From: Melanocharis versteri
Taxonomy: Eukaryota > Chordata > Aves > Passeriformes > Melanocharitidae
DNA length: 64,000 nucleotides
NCBI GenBank assembly: GCA_013397845.1
Contig: VZTG01000491.1
Span: 885,220 to 949,219, forward strand
Direction: 5' to 3'
Notes under the pieces: generated by a model
Databases searched by the model: none
Seen by the model: only the letters and a program-made list of their open reading frames with translations
What the model was told of the DNA's origin: nothing
Position numbers and translations under genes: made by a program
In this document: positions 49,301-61,179 of the stretch, piece after piece
How the letters are laid out: each line of letters starts with the position of its first letter
How positions within the stretch are numbered: position 1 is the first letter of the stretch

Positions 49301-52300
49301 CATTTCTGAGGTATAAATTCATTCAACTGCAGCATCTGTCTTCAAGCTTTTCCCCTTGCCTGGGTTTTATCTCCAGTGAAGTTAACTAGAGTTTTATCCC
49401 CTGTCCTGGAGTCTCATCGCAGTGAAATTTAGACATGTAAATCCCCAAGCTCCTAAGGAAAGCTGACTATATGGATTAGTTCCTGTTATTTATTTAAATA
49501 TACCCCTTGGAAGTCTGAAGCTGTATCAGTCACACACGCCTTCATAAAAGGGATATAATATTTTGAACAAGATACTGTTTATGACTAAAAAACCTGCAGC
49601 CTCTCAAATCTCAAAAAAAAACTTGACCAAAGTGGATTTTCATGATAGGGGTAAAAATAAGCAGCTCAGTGGTGGAGCAGAAGCAGATTAGTTGGTCTTT
49701 TTAGATTTTTTTTTTTTTTTTTACCTTATAGATATAACTGCACCAGTCACCTTTTGTGGTAAACACTAACAAAGTGTTTTATCTCATCGGGGCCAAGAGC
49801 CTCAGCCAAGGCCTTCTCCTGACCATTGAGGTCTAAATGTCTACATGTTTCTCTTCACCCCATTTCACATCTGCTTTTTTCTCCACCTCTCCTCTCCCTC
49901 CTTCTGACTTTCCTCCCATAAAACAGGACACTGTCCTTAAGTCCCACCGCTGGACTGAAGCCAGGGAAGTGTCAGCATACAAGGACTTGACTTTTTCAGC
50001 TCTGTTGCTGCAAGGCACAAAGGTTTGGCACCCAGTGCCTCCCACAGCCCATCCTGCTGAGCCAGCCAAAGAGAGAAACATCTCCTGATCTCCTGGCAGG
50101 TGTCTGAATGTACGTCCAGGCTCCTTGGCAGGCTTGGACCACCTGGTCTGGAGGGAGCCAGTGCTGCTGCACCTTCACTGTAGCCAGAGCTAGTGGGAGA
50201 ACAGTAGCCTGGCTGCAGTGCTGGTACAGGGAAAAGCCACCTCTGGTCCTCAGTACTGTCCCCCAGGGTGTCCGGGTTGAATTCTCCCCTGTTGAGGAAG
50301 GTCCCTGTGGTCTTCCCATGTGCATATGGAGGGATCGTGCTGGAGATGGGGCTGCAGTGGCCATGCTCAGCCCAGGGGCATCACACCTTGGCCTCCAGGC
50401 CCTCCAGGTCGCTGGCTGCACTCACCCACCCCACACCATGCCAAGGCAAGCTGGACTGCAGCCTCAGGCACAAGGGATGCCACGACAGCCCCTCAGCCGT
50501 GTGCACAGGGCTCCCGGGGAATGGAGCAGAGCTTGGGAACGGTGGGTGCCGCTCCCAGCCAGGTGTCTCCAGGGCACTGCCCAGGCTATGCTGACACTCG
50601 GGGTGGGCTGAGTGCTTCCCCTATCTCTGCCCACCCCAAGGAGCTGGCCTGGCACTCACTGCAGGAGAAGGTGGGGTGTGTCCTCTCGCTGGGGCATGAG
50701 CCACAGAGTCAGCACTTCGGGGCTGGGTTCCCACCTCTGACGCCGACTTACTGCATGACCTAAGGCGAGTCACTTAGCTGCTTTCCTGCGTTTCCTGACT
50801 CTGCTAAACGCCAGGCATAATAAGTAACTTTGTGTGAGTGCTACGAAGCTTTGAAATCTTTAGATGAAAAGGTGCTGTATAATTGCAAAGCATTTTTAAT
50901 AATGCTAATAATTCGCTTTGCTCTGCATTGCCCGTCAGTCTCAGGCTGCAGCAGCCTCCAGCAGGCAGCCAGGGAGCATCAGCCTTTGCTCAAGTGCAGC
51001 ATTTCCCTGAGTTTGTTTCCGTTTTGACCTCATGCTGGTCCAAACAGGAATCTGAGCTCAGCCCAGGACCTGACAGAAAGCTGCAAACTCAGAAGAGCGC
51101 CTGGGCCTTGCAGGCAGGAGCTTTCTGGAAAGCAGGGGTATTTGGGGGAAGGGATTTAAACAGCTGTGTTGACAACACAGACAATAGGGATCTGATTCAG
51201 GCTGAGGGGGCTACGTGAAAGGCGGCACGACACTGAAATTAAAGCAACAGTCAAGAGCAATGAGAGGGAAGAAAGGAGGATTACTTGGGTTGAAATGCTC
51301 CTGGTTTGGAAGCAGCCACAGCCACGTGTCCCAGGAGATGCCTGGCTGGCACCAGCCTCCTCTGCATCCCAGAAAGCCTTTATCCTTTTAAATGCACTCT
51401 GCCAGGGATGCAGAGGCTTCTGGGGCAGAGTGCTTGAGTGTGAACGTTAATCCGGAGGATTACAAAGGCAGTGCTTTTGTGAAGCACTGCAGATAGAAAA
51501 AAGATGAGGTTATCTTCTTTAGCTAGGCCTGCAGAGCTCATGTTTAACCACAACATTATTTTTATTTGACTCACAAAAATGACAGTAGCTAGTGATGCCT
51601 GCAGCTCACTGCAGTCCAATACCTCCTCTTCCAAAGAGAAGAGACTCTGTGCGCTGCTGGCAACTCCTGTGATTTTATCACAACTTATATGCTTTGGGGA
51701 TTATATCCTAGAATCCTAGCTCCTTGAAACAAGGGAATTTTAGCTTTCATTTATAAACAAAGTATGGCCCTAGCTTCAAGGTTTTGTGGATGAAAGATCT
51801 GAAACTATGAAACTAGTGCAACCTAAAAGCTCAAAAAACCTGGGAGGTGAATAAAGAGATCCTAAAGTTTTTTTAATGAAAAAAAAAAAGCTAAGAAAAG
51901 AAATAGTCGGCAAACAACTTTGTCTTGGGAACTGGAGCAGGGCTTGGGCTGACTCCTGGCTTTTTGGGACTTGGGTTTGCCAAGATGCCTTTGAACTTTT
52001 CAGCCATTCATAAATCCTTACATAACAACAGCAGCCACAATGCACTGGAGCTCTAGAAATGCTGACATGAGGAAAGTGGTGGGAAAAGATTATTTTAGCA
52101 ACGTATGACAACTCACCTCCAAGCATTACCTGAAGCCTGAACAACCCATATCCCCTTGGAAAAGGAGCATCTTTCTGCTGTGGGAACTCATTTTGCACTG
52201 TAGTAAACCTTTTGGAGGTGAAGAATAATTCAAAGGCTCCACAGGATCACAGAAGGGCATTGAAAGAGGTTGAATACATGACTTGGTCCCTTGCATTTCA

Positions 52301-53349
52301 GGAAAGTGATTCTTCTTTGTTTCAGAGGGTGGTCTTTGCCGAAAGCCTCCAGGACCAAATAAGAGCAAATGTGAGCTTCAAAACCCTCACAATCATCACT
52401 CTGCTTTGTCCTGTCTGCATCTTCAGGCTCGTTCACACAATCACAAGCAATCAAGACACCACAGTGGCTCTAGTTCAGGTACCAGCTGACCCACCCCAAC
52501 TCCCTGCTCCTGCTGAGCCAACATCCATTCACTTAGACCACCTGCATGGTGCTTTCAGCAAACAGAATTTACTTCCCACTTTGCCTGGCTGACAAGAAGT
52601 GATTAATGAAAGTGAGCTCATGCCATTCCTTGCTATGGTGTGAACATGCCCCAAGTGCAGAGAGATGGAGCAACTCCTGGAAGGAACGTACCCAAAGAGT
52701 ATTTCTGAGGGGTTCCTTCTGTTGTTTTTTTCTCCTTTCTCCAGGCTGGAAGAGCCCAGTGCTACCTCACACTGCTTGCATCTGCTGCTGTTTTAAACAG
52801 GTCTTTAACTTACCTTAGTGCTCAAGTAGTTTTCAATTCAATCAGACTCTCAGTGCTAGTTTTAAGATCAGACCCCACAGAATGGGTTTGGGAAGAAATG
52901 TGCAGCTCATGAATCAGCACCTGCCTCTGTAGGAAGAGAAAAGCAGAGAAGCATGTACTCACAGCCTGTGAACATGCAGTCACAGGGACATCAGCCTGCT
53001 GGTGGGAAATACCCATGAACACAGTCCTACCCGTTTATTTCAGACCTCTTGGGTCTATTTCATACACAGCCTGGCATCAGTCACACAAGGCACTGCCAGG
53101 TCTCTGTGCCCCTGTGCCACTGCCTGGCACAGGAGGGGAACATCCGATGGCAAATCCCTACCCTGTCTCCCTAATATACCCCTTGTCCTCCACCCTCAGG
53201 GGTCCCCCACCCCCATGCTAATTTGTGAGAGAAAAGGAAGGAGAAGGTTTCTGGGATCATTTACGGCATCCTGGATGCCTTGCTGATATCTTGGAGGACT
53301 AATATCTAGCGGATCCATCCTGCCCGCCGTAGTCTTTCCCAATTGGAAT

Positions 53350-53402
53350 CGGGCACTGGAATAGCTCAGCTGGAGTGGTGCTGATCCCCATTAGCATCAG
53401 GA
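53350..53402 (+). mobile_element. Possible tRNA-derived SINE relic
   Basis: tagctcagctgg at 53362-53373 matches the tRNA A-box, and the following gtggtgctgat resembles the anticodon arm of tRNA-Ile, the source of some songbird SINEs. About seven bases of the D-loop are missing and no good B-box follows, so it is not a working tRNA gene. Confidence 0.3.
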
Positions 53403-54951
53403 CAGACCTGGGCTGCTCTTGCTGTTGGTCTCAATGTTCTTTCTTCTCACTCTGCTATTGAGCACACCTGTTTAAGGTCTGCCTTCTTTCCAGAGACCAC
53501 GCACGTCATGGCAAGGGCACCTTGGGGAACAATGACACCAGTCCCTGTGAATGTCTCGGTGCAGCCATGTCTCAGCAAGCTCGTCACCACAGCTTCCACC
53601 TACAGACAGGTTTGTGGGAGGTAACAGTGAACAGGGTAGATAAGCAGGTTAGAAACTCAACTCGGGCACACCAAAATAACTTTACTTGTGATTTAATGGT
53701 GAAGCACGTCCGATTGCCAGCTGCTCAATGCTAAAGTCCATGCAAGGCAGCACAAGCCTTGCTCATGCACACACATGCACACCCACCCTCCAACGTGCCC
53801 ACACCTTGGGAGCCAGGACCTCTACAATGCACTAATAGTACTGCTGTGAAACTGGTTTTTACATCTCAGTGGTGACATAAACAGGCAAAATTTTCCTAGT
53901 TCTCCACCACAGGTGTGCAAAACCCAGCGTGGCTACAATCCCTGAGCTCAAGGTGAAAGTTTGCTGCCAAGAACACATTGCTATCTGCCAAAGATAAACT
54001 AGCTGCAATGCAAAAGCAGCCCAGCCAGAGAAGAAACCCACAAACAAATCAGGCTTCCTGTGTTCTCTAAAGACACCAAGACAGTGTTTAAGGAAGGTGG
54101 AACCATTATGCATGTCCTCAAACAAGGTTCAGGAACAAGGGGAGGACAGCTTTTAAACAAGAGCTTTTGTTTCTAAGGCACAGGGAAGAAATTAGGCTGA
54201 GAAAGCTGCCTCCTGACCCAGGGCTGTGCTGCTGATACTTACTGTGTTACCTTGAGGAATGGTGTCCAAGACTCTGCCTGGCAATTATTTAAACATTTAA
54301 TAGGCTGAATTCAGCATGCCCTATGCAGCTTTCTAGTTCACAAAAAAGCTTTTGGACGTGCCCACTCATTCAGATGATCCAGTTAATTAAAAATTGATGT
54401 GTGCTCTTATTTCAGTTTAAAGGAAGCTAGTTCAGGTAGCTGAGTGCTGCTCCTGACAGACAGCCCTTTAACCAGAACAGGCCTGATGTGAACTGAGAGA
54501 GCTGCTGGCTTTGGGTATCTGATTAGAGATCTCACCCTGCAGAAGGCTGATGCAATTGTGTGCAGATCAGCCCTAAGGAAACCATCTTCCCAGTGTGGAA
54601 GATGGATCCTGGTGGCCCCACTGCTCCCCTGCCTGCTCCCACGCCCCTGTGACACCAGCCAGGGCCCTACTGACCCTCACGTTGGCAGTAAAAGGGGACA
54701 GGTAGGAAGGAATAAATGGAACCTACCTCTGCTTCTTTCACTTCTGCATCTGGGAAGTCAGGTTCCCGTGGTGCCATGAATATGTCAGGTTAGTACAAGA
54801 TTGTTCCATAAAGATAGGGGCCAGATTGCCAGTGCTGTAATGCACCATTACTCTGCTGAAGGCAAGGAGAGGAGAGGTGGGGCATGGCAGGAGAGCTGGG
54901 AAGGATTCCTGACCACCAGGTTGGTAAGACCGGCTCAGGCCCTGCAATGAC

Positions 54952-55185
54952 AATCACAGAATCACAGAGTATTCTGAGTTGGAAGGGATCCACAAGGATC
55001 ATCGAGTCCAACTCCTGGACAACCCCAATATTCTCACCATGTGCTGTTTGTCTAAATGCTTCTTGAACTTTGTCAGGCTTGGTGCTGTGACTGATCTCTG
55101 GGGAGCCTGTTTCAGAGCCGAACCACCCTCTGGGTGAAGAATCTTTTCCAAATATCCAACCTAAACTCCTCCTGACACAACTTTA
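54952..55185 (-). mobile_element. CR1 retrotransposon, 3' end fragment
   Basis: Begins with two copies of the 8-bp unit aatcacag, the reverse complement of the CR1 terminal repeat, followed by ttggaagggatcc, aggatcatcgagtccaac and the ...aacctaaactcctcctgac segment typical of bird CR1. The element is therefore in minus orientation and truncated at its 5' end, as most CR1 copies are. Sequence to about 55.4 kb may be a more diverged continuation. Confidence 0.9.
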
Positions 55186-57069
55186 TAGCATTGAATGCTG
55201 ATCTTTGTGGGTATTTCTTTTGTGTTTCACTGCTGCATTACCCAGTTCCACTGTTTTAGGGAGAATCCCTGTCTCTTATCAAGTCCCTCTCTTGTCCTCA
55301 ACAAGGAGAACTTTCCCTCCACAAATACATACCACATGCTCCCGTGGCCTCGTGCTGCAGCATTGCATCAGGTGAGCGAAGCACATGAGGAGGGCTCAAC
55401 CTATTGACACGGATACATGGAGGCTGGTGGAGTCGGATGTAAGAAAGTAAACCAAGGCAAACCTGTTCTCTGGGGCTGCTCTCGCTGCCACCTGCACAAA
55501 CACAGCAGAGTCACAGGGCACTGAAAAGCAGGACGGGGAGGCCTGTCAGCCCAGCTGAAGTGCCAGGGCAGCGTCCCCCAGCCGAGCCCCACATCAGCCT
55601 GGCCCAAAGCAGGCAGCACCATCCCCAGCTCCCTGCATGCCCCTGTCCTCCCTCCTGGTCAGCTTCCCACAGAGGGCTCCTGTTTTGGGGCAGCCTTGAC
55701 CTGGTCTGTGGGGCAGGATGGACAGCCCTGCTGTTTCACAGCCTCACTGTCCAAATGAGGTCAGTCACAGCCTCGTGTCAAAAGGCCAAGCTGGTGTTTT
55801 GTTCACTTGTGAAGTTTTCCAAACCCGAGTTCCCTTTTCCACCAAGAATATTAAGCGTGATAAAACCTGGACTTGAAACATTGTGTTTGAACATCACAGT
55901 TTGGATTTTTTTTTTTTTTTGTTATGGATATATGATGTTATTTGCCTGATTTCTAGAGCAAGAGATTCATAGCTCCAATGAGACAGTATCACATGAACAA
56001 AGGTTTCAATACATCCAGGACAGAAGAACTGAAACCATTTGTGCTTAAAATACATGACATGTGTGCCTCACCTGCAAAACAGTTACTTAAAAGACACTGA
56101 TTTAACAAGCTGCAGTCAGAAAGCTGACTGCCAGCCTTTCTGCCCATTTCCCCAGCCATTCAGTGGGGCAGACAGGACCCATTTCCCTCCCAGAGAGGGG
56201 GATGGGAGGTGTAGCTCATGCTTTGACAGTGGCCCATGCCCCGCCTTGCACATGAACCAGACACTGGTCTCAGCTCTTGTCTCATGGCTTTCAACTGTTG
56301 TCTCAGTTTTCCTCCCAGTGTTTTCCACTGAATGAATTCATCAAATCTGGTGGTAAAGTCTCCCCTCAGCTTTTGTCCTCATTGCATTGTTTAAATATTT
56401 AGTACAAGAATGTCTTTACGTCACCCTGGCTGAGGCTGTTTCCTCCCAGCAGCTCCGGTTGGTGGCAGTGGTGGTGAGCCAGGGAGAAAGCCAGAGTGGG
56501 AAAGGTCCTTGTGCAGCTGAGGGGGCACTGCAGAGGACACTGCTGAAAAGAAGAAAAATCAGGAAAGGCAGAGGGAGAGCATGAGGGAAATGGGGTAACT
56601 GGCCAAACTCAAGGGACTTAGGTCGAGATGACATGGAGAAAGTGCCTGGCTGGGGAAGTGCCTGGCTATTTTATGTGGTGCTTTCAGAAGGCTGAGAAGA
56701 CAACATGGATGGAGACAGCAAAAAGACAGCTCGCCCAGTCCATTTGGAAATAAAGAGAAAAAGGGAAGTGAGGACATATCCAGAGGGACAGGAGTGGGTA
56801 ATAACAATTAATAATAATTACAGAGTGAACTGCTGAGATGTACTCATTTCAACTTCAGCACCAGCTGATGGCAATCACTCACAATCTGTACAGCAGGAGC
56901 TCCCTGGCAAGAACCACGAACCACAACTTGTAGAAATTATATTTAAAAGCAAACCTTTTGTCCCCTTGCTTCATTCTTACTCCTTAAACTATCTTTTATC
57001 CATTCTGATTTTTAATAGATCCCCTGGGAAGCTAAAGCATGTTGTTTCTGGGAAAATTGCCCACCAATG

Positions 57070-60000
57070 TATATGCTTTATAATTCTCTTTATTAAAATC
57101 TTTCTTCTTAAGAAACACAAATTGAAACATTTTGCAATCAGTTACACAGATCAGTTAATATTTGTGACAGTTCCTACATAATTAAACAAGTACTAACAAA
57201 TTTCAACTGTTTACAAACCAAAACTTAAATTAACAAGATTATATAAGCTCAATAAATAGTACATCTGGTCCAGTTCAAGTATAATTCAACAAATCACAGC
57301 CTTAATCCTTAGAGAATAGAAAAAAAAAACCCCTGAATATAACCAGCCTTACACTAATTTAGTGTTAAAGCCAATGTGAAACTTTGATCTAACGGGGCAA
57401 ATGTTTAATTCTTTCATTTTTTTTCTTCAAAGAAAGTAGGTTGCAAATTGACATTAAAGACTATTTGAGATCAATACAGATTTCACACATATGAAAAACA
57501 CAGTCCCTATTATAAAAGTGCAATCTTTGGTTGAGATGTATTGAAATGGTTTTGATATATTAAGGAAGCTCCTTTTTAAATATCAATATTTGTTTGGCTA
57601 GACCTGAGCCTGCTTTGTGCTATATATATATATATGTATAAATAAACAGCGTGGATTATAGTGATGATGAATTATGCCAACTAAAAAAAGTCAAGATTTT
57701 AAATATAATAAACCAAAAGAAACAACACATTTTTACACAAGCTGAGGAAGGGAAGGGGCTGCCTACAGCAGAATTCTTCCTCAGCAGAATAGGTAGTAGA
57801 GAGAAGTTGAGGAGTGCCTGTCAGCATTGCATGATGGCCTGTTGGAGAGGGAAGGAGACTATTTCTGAGTTCTGAAAGTGCATCGGGCTGAAAACTGATC
57901 ATGGGCATCACTAAGGGCTACTTGAGACTTGGGATTGCTTTCAACTGTTGATGTTTAGGGGAGAAAGGACCTTCTCAGAAGTGGAAGTGCCCATTTGGCT
58001 GTTCCCAGGATTTTGCAGATTGCTGTTTTATCAGGACAGAGCCCAAACGGACGGGGTGTCCAAACCACCTCTACAAATGTCTGGCTCTGATCACCTCTGC
58101 GGGGCTGGGCTCTGCACCTGCATCGCTCACCTGAGTCATCTCCCTCCGGAAGAGGAAACTGCACAGGGCAGAGATGCCATCTAGAGCCTCCTCCTTCCTC
58201 GGTGGCAAGCAAAGGCCTGTAGCTGACCCAAATGACATATCTGGAGCCAGGACATTTCCTGCTGTGCCTCGGTCAAGACTCCACCTCTGGAGACTGAAAC
58301 TTAAATGACTGGGGACTGAAGGATACCAAGACCCACTATATCAAGAAGGGATTTTGCATTCCTAATGCAACTGTCCAGGAAAAAAAAGGACGTTAAATGC
58401 CAGCTGTGAATAAAGGGAGTGAACCTGGTTCAGAACCAGAGGAGGGGGAGAGTTGTTTGAATCATCTCGCAAATCCAAAAATAAGCCCCTGGGAAAACAC
58501 TCATTTTAATTATTCTTCGGCTGCCAGTCAAAATGTCATGGTTACCTGCTGCTTTCCCTGCCTGCCTGTATCCACCTGTTGTCTGTTTTCAGAAAGCATG
58601 ATTTAAAGCTCTTTGGCCTGGGAAAGTCTTTGTTGTGGATTTGTGCCTTGCCTATAATAAAGGCAGTGGACCTGTAGCTTCTGCTGCAATACAAATAAAG
58701 AATAATAACAGTGATAGTTTTCTCATTTGAGGTTACCTGGGGATAAAGTTGCTGGAGGCATATGACTTTGATATACAGTCAGCTATGTCTCACATCCAAT
58801 TAAGCTTAACCACATGGTCTAACAAGCTCCCATTAGGCTCGTGAGAGCCACAGTTTGATAGCAGGGTTAGCTTCAAAGATTTGATGCTTGCATTTGTAGT
58901 GATTTCCTTCCCTTGTGTTCAGTTTGTGCTGAAGGGCATGAAGGGAACTTCATATTCAGATGATACATGACCAGCTTGAGAGCTGCACTTTAGAAGACAA
59001 TTGCACAATCTTTACTGCCATTTTCATCATCTTACAGCCTGCAATACAAGCTCTTATCCTAATAGCCCTGTGCTCAAGTTTCCCTGCAATGTGAAAAACA
59101 AACAGTCAAAGGAAAACCCAACCCTAGAAGGAAAAATACCTGGTTTGCAATATTGGTGGTTTTTTTCCTTCTCCATCGGGGGAAAAAAACCAACCCCAAC
59201 TGAAAAAAAAGAAACCCCAAACAAAACAAATAGAAAAACATAACAAAAAAACCCCCCACAGAACAAAACTAGCTGTTTTAAATGACAGATGGACACAAGT
59301 CTTCACATACTTCAAGCCCGGACAAAGGAGGATTTAGGCTGTAATGTTTTTTCATTTCCCCTTGTCTTTTGGTAGGCTCTGTCTGAATCTGGGATGCAAA
59401 GAATCCCTCAGCTTGCAGGAATTCCAAATATGAAACCTGAACCTACCTCTGCTAAAAATGAGTGAAGAGCACAGGCCATGGAATGGAACAGGGCTTCAGG
59501 CAACAACACCAGGCACCTCTGAGAGTCACTGCCTGGCTACAGGGTACTTCAGAGAATGAGCACAGCTGCTGGCACAAGACATAATGGAACAAATACTTTG
59601 GTGGAATCAGTTTTGGCAATTTAGCCACTTTGCAATATTGTGCAACATCTCTGTCATTCTTAGGGATAGCTAGAACTTTCTGGGAAACTGTTTCCTCTGC
59701 ACAACATCTAAACAGGACATCCAGTACCAGCAATTTTTACAGAACATACTGTGATGAATATTAGAGTCAGGCAAAGAATGGAAATGCTTGCAAATCCCCA
59801 TCCGCCCAGATTGCACGGGGCATTTTATAAACTCTGGGATCAATCCTGGCAATGGTTTGCATGCGTATTCACTTTAGTACACAAAGCCCTATTGAAATGA
59901 ACCAGAAACTTGCACAGTGCATTTCAAAGGGACTTTGCAAAATACTGAGCAACAACTGTGCAGAAACAATAGGTCATAATAATGCCAGAGCTGCTGGTGC

Positions 60001-61068
60001 ATCCTGTGTTCTCAGTGCAGCGCTCCTTGAGCCATCAGTTGTTGTATTCACCTTAAAAAATTCAGGGAAATAAAATACAAAAACAATATTAGAAGTCTGG
60101 CGTCTTTCCATAAAAACCAGGAAAATTCAACATTGCCAAGCTGAGGAAAAGCAAGCTTTAAAGAAAACAAGAAGACCCCAAAAGCAAGGATCTTGAACAA
60201 AATGTCTAAAAGAGACATGGTCCAAACATGTGGCACTTTAAAAAGCCTCTCATGAGAGTTTCAAGTCTGTAAGACTCAAAGTTGGCACCCTTTAGAATTA
60301 TCAAAAAGAAGAGTTTCAAACACAACGGTCCCTGGAGAACACCCTGACCACACCATGGAAAATGCTGAAACCAGAGCAGGCTGGCTGTCAGCACGTGCAT
60401 TTGAACTGCTCTCGCCGTGCTGGGTTCAGGCAGTGAGGTCCCTGGGACAGACTGTGGCTCCCCCGGAATTCGCACAACACCGGCAGTGTACAGTCAGTGC
60501 TTGACAACACAAACATCTTGTCATTTCACCAAGCTCTAAGACATGGAGGTGGGTGCTAATGGGGTTTACATTATGCCATCTACTGACTAGTTTTAGCACA
60601 ATGGCTTTAGATAGCCTATGCAAATCCTACTTCTCACTGGGGCAATGAGTGAAATGGCTGAAGATATTTTAAGCAACATTGAAGCCTATTTATAGTCACA
60701 TCTCCTTTCCTTCCAGCGTCCACTGGAGGATGCTGAGTGCTTCTAAGTACTCCACCTGACCTGACATGTTACATCAGAACTAAAACTTTAAGAATCCCTG
60801 AGAATTCTGATTTAATCTAGGAAACCACTCCCAGCACGCAGAGTGTGAGAAAGAATTGCTCCACTTCTAACAGATATGCCAGCATTGCTTCACCGTGGGA
60901 AACAGTTTCAGGCATTTTGGTTTTTAATGGCACTCTGGGATAGATGCATGGAACATGCTCTTTATTTCCCCTCCTCTGTACAGTGCAAATTGACAGTTAT
61001 ATCATAGAAATTAAAAAAAAAAAAAAGTATCAGCATTCATTCATTACAGCACTTCCAGTTCATCTGCA
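57070..61068 (-). other. RBM20: RBM20 3' untranslated region (extent inferred)
   Basis: Sequence after the stop codon of the terminal exon, with no other exon visible. Two minus-strand AATAAA signals are candidates: a proximal one at 60961-60966, about 100 bases past the stop, and a distal one at 57089-57094 in a notably AT-rich block. Human RBM20 has a 3'UTR of several kilobases, which favours use of the distal site. An A-rich low-complexity run (59165-59260) lies inside. Confidence 0.35.
60961..60966 (-). terminator. RBM20: Proximal poly(A) signal for the RBM20-like gene
   Basis: AATAAA on the minus strand 103 bases beyond the stop codon. The spacing is right for a short 3'UTR isoform. Confidence 0.35.
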
Positions 61069-61179
61069 TCATAGTTTTTTCTTTGCAAAGTGAGGAACGA
61101 TGCCAGTGTCATCCTGAGCCAGAGGGCTGCCTTCTTCCTTCACTTTCAGGCTCTCTTCCGCAAGCTGGGATAGATACTT
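61069..61179 (-). CDS. RBM20: RBM20 C-terminal coding exon (partial gene)
   Basis: On the minus strand a good acceptor (tgattgcag) opens a 37-codon frame from KYLSQLAEES to GIVPHFAKKKL, closed by TGA at 61069-61071. KYLSQL is the kind of sequence that directly follows a matrin-type (C2H2) zinc finger, and RBM20, a muscle splicing regulator of titin, ends with such a finger. Human RBM20 lies immediately upstream of PDCD4 on the same strand, exactly as here. The zinc-finger exon itself is not visible before the window ends, so the call rests on this tail plus gene order. The phase (0) is assumed from the protein-like reading. Confidence 0.65.
   Translation of the reverse strand, partial: KYLSQLAEESLKVKEEGSPLAQDDTGIVPHFAKKKL

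Larger units (their letters stand above)
44600..57000. other. Spacer between RBM20 and PDCD4
   Basis: No exon that I can support. It holds a smaller GC-rich patch (46.15-46.56 kb), an apparent old antisense LINE region (48.24-49.3 kb), a GC-rich patch with chance open frames up to 167 codons (50.1-50.76 kb), a tRNA-like relic (53.35 kb) and a CR1 copy (54.95 kb). Regulatory elements for either flanking gene could lie here. Confidence 0.6.

Noticed and set aside
50108..50611. 167-codon plus-strand frame in a GC-rich patch
   Set aside because: Several other frames on both strands are also open here, as expected for GC-rich non-coding DNA; composition is Trp/Pro/Gly/His-rich with no domain.
53350..53420. 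Considered a functional tRNA gene
   Set aside because: The D-loop is shortened, there is no proper B-box, and the arms do not pair as a cloverleaf.
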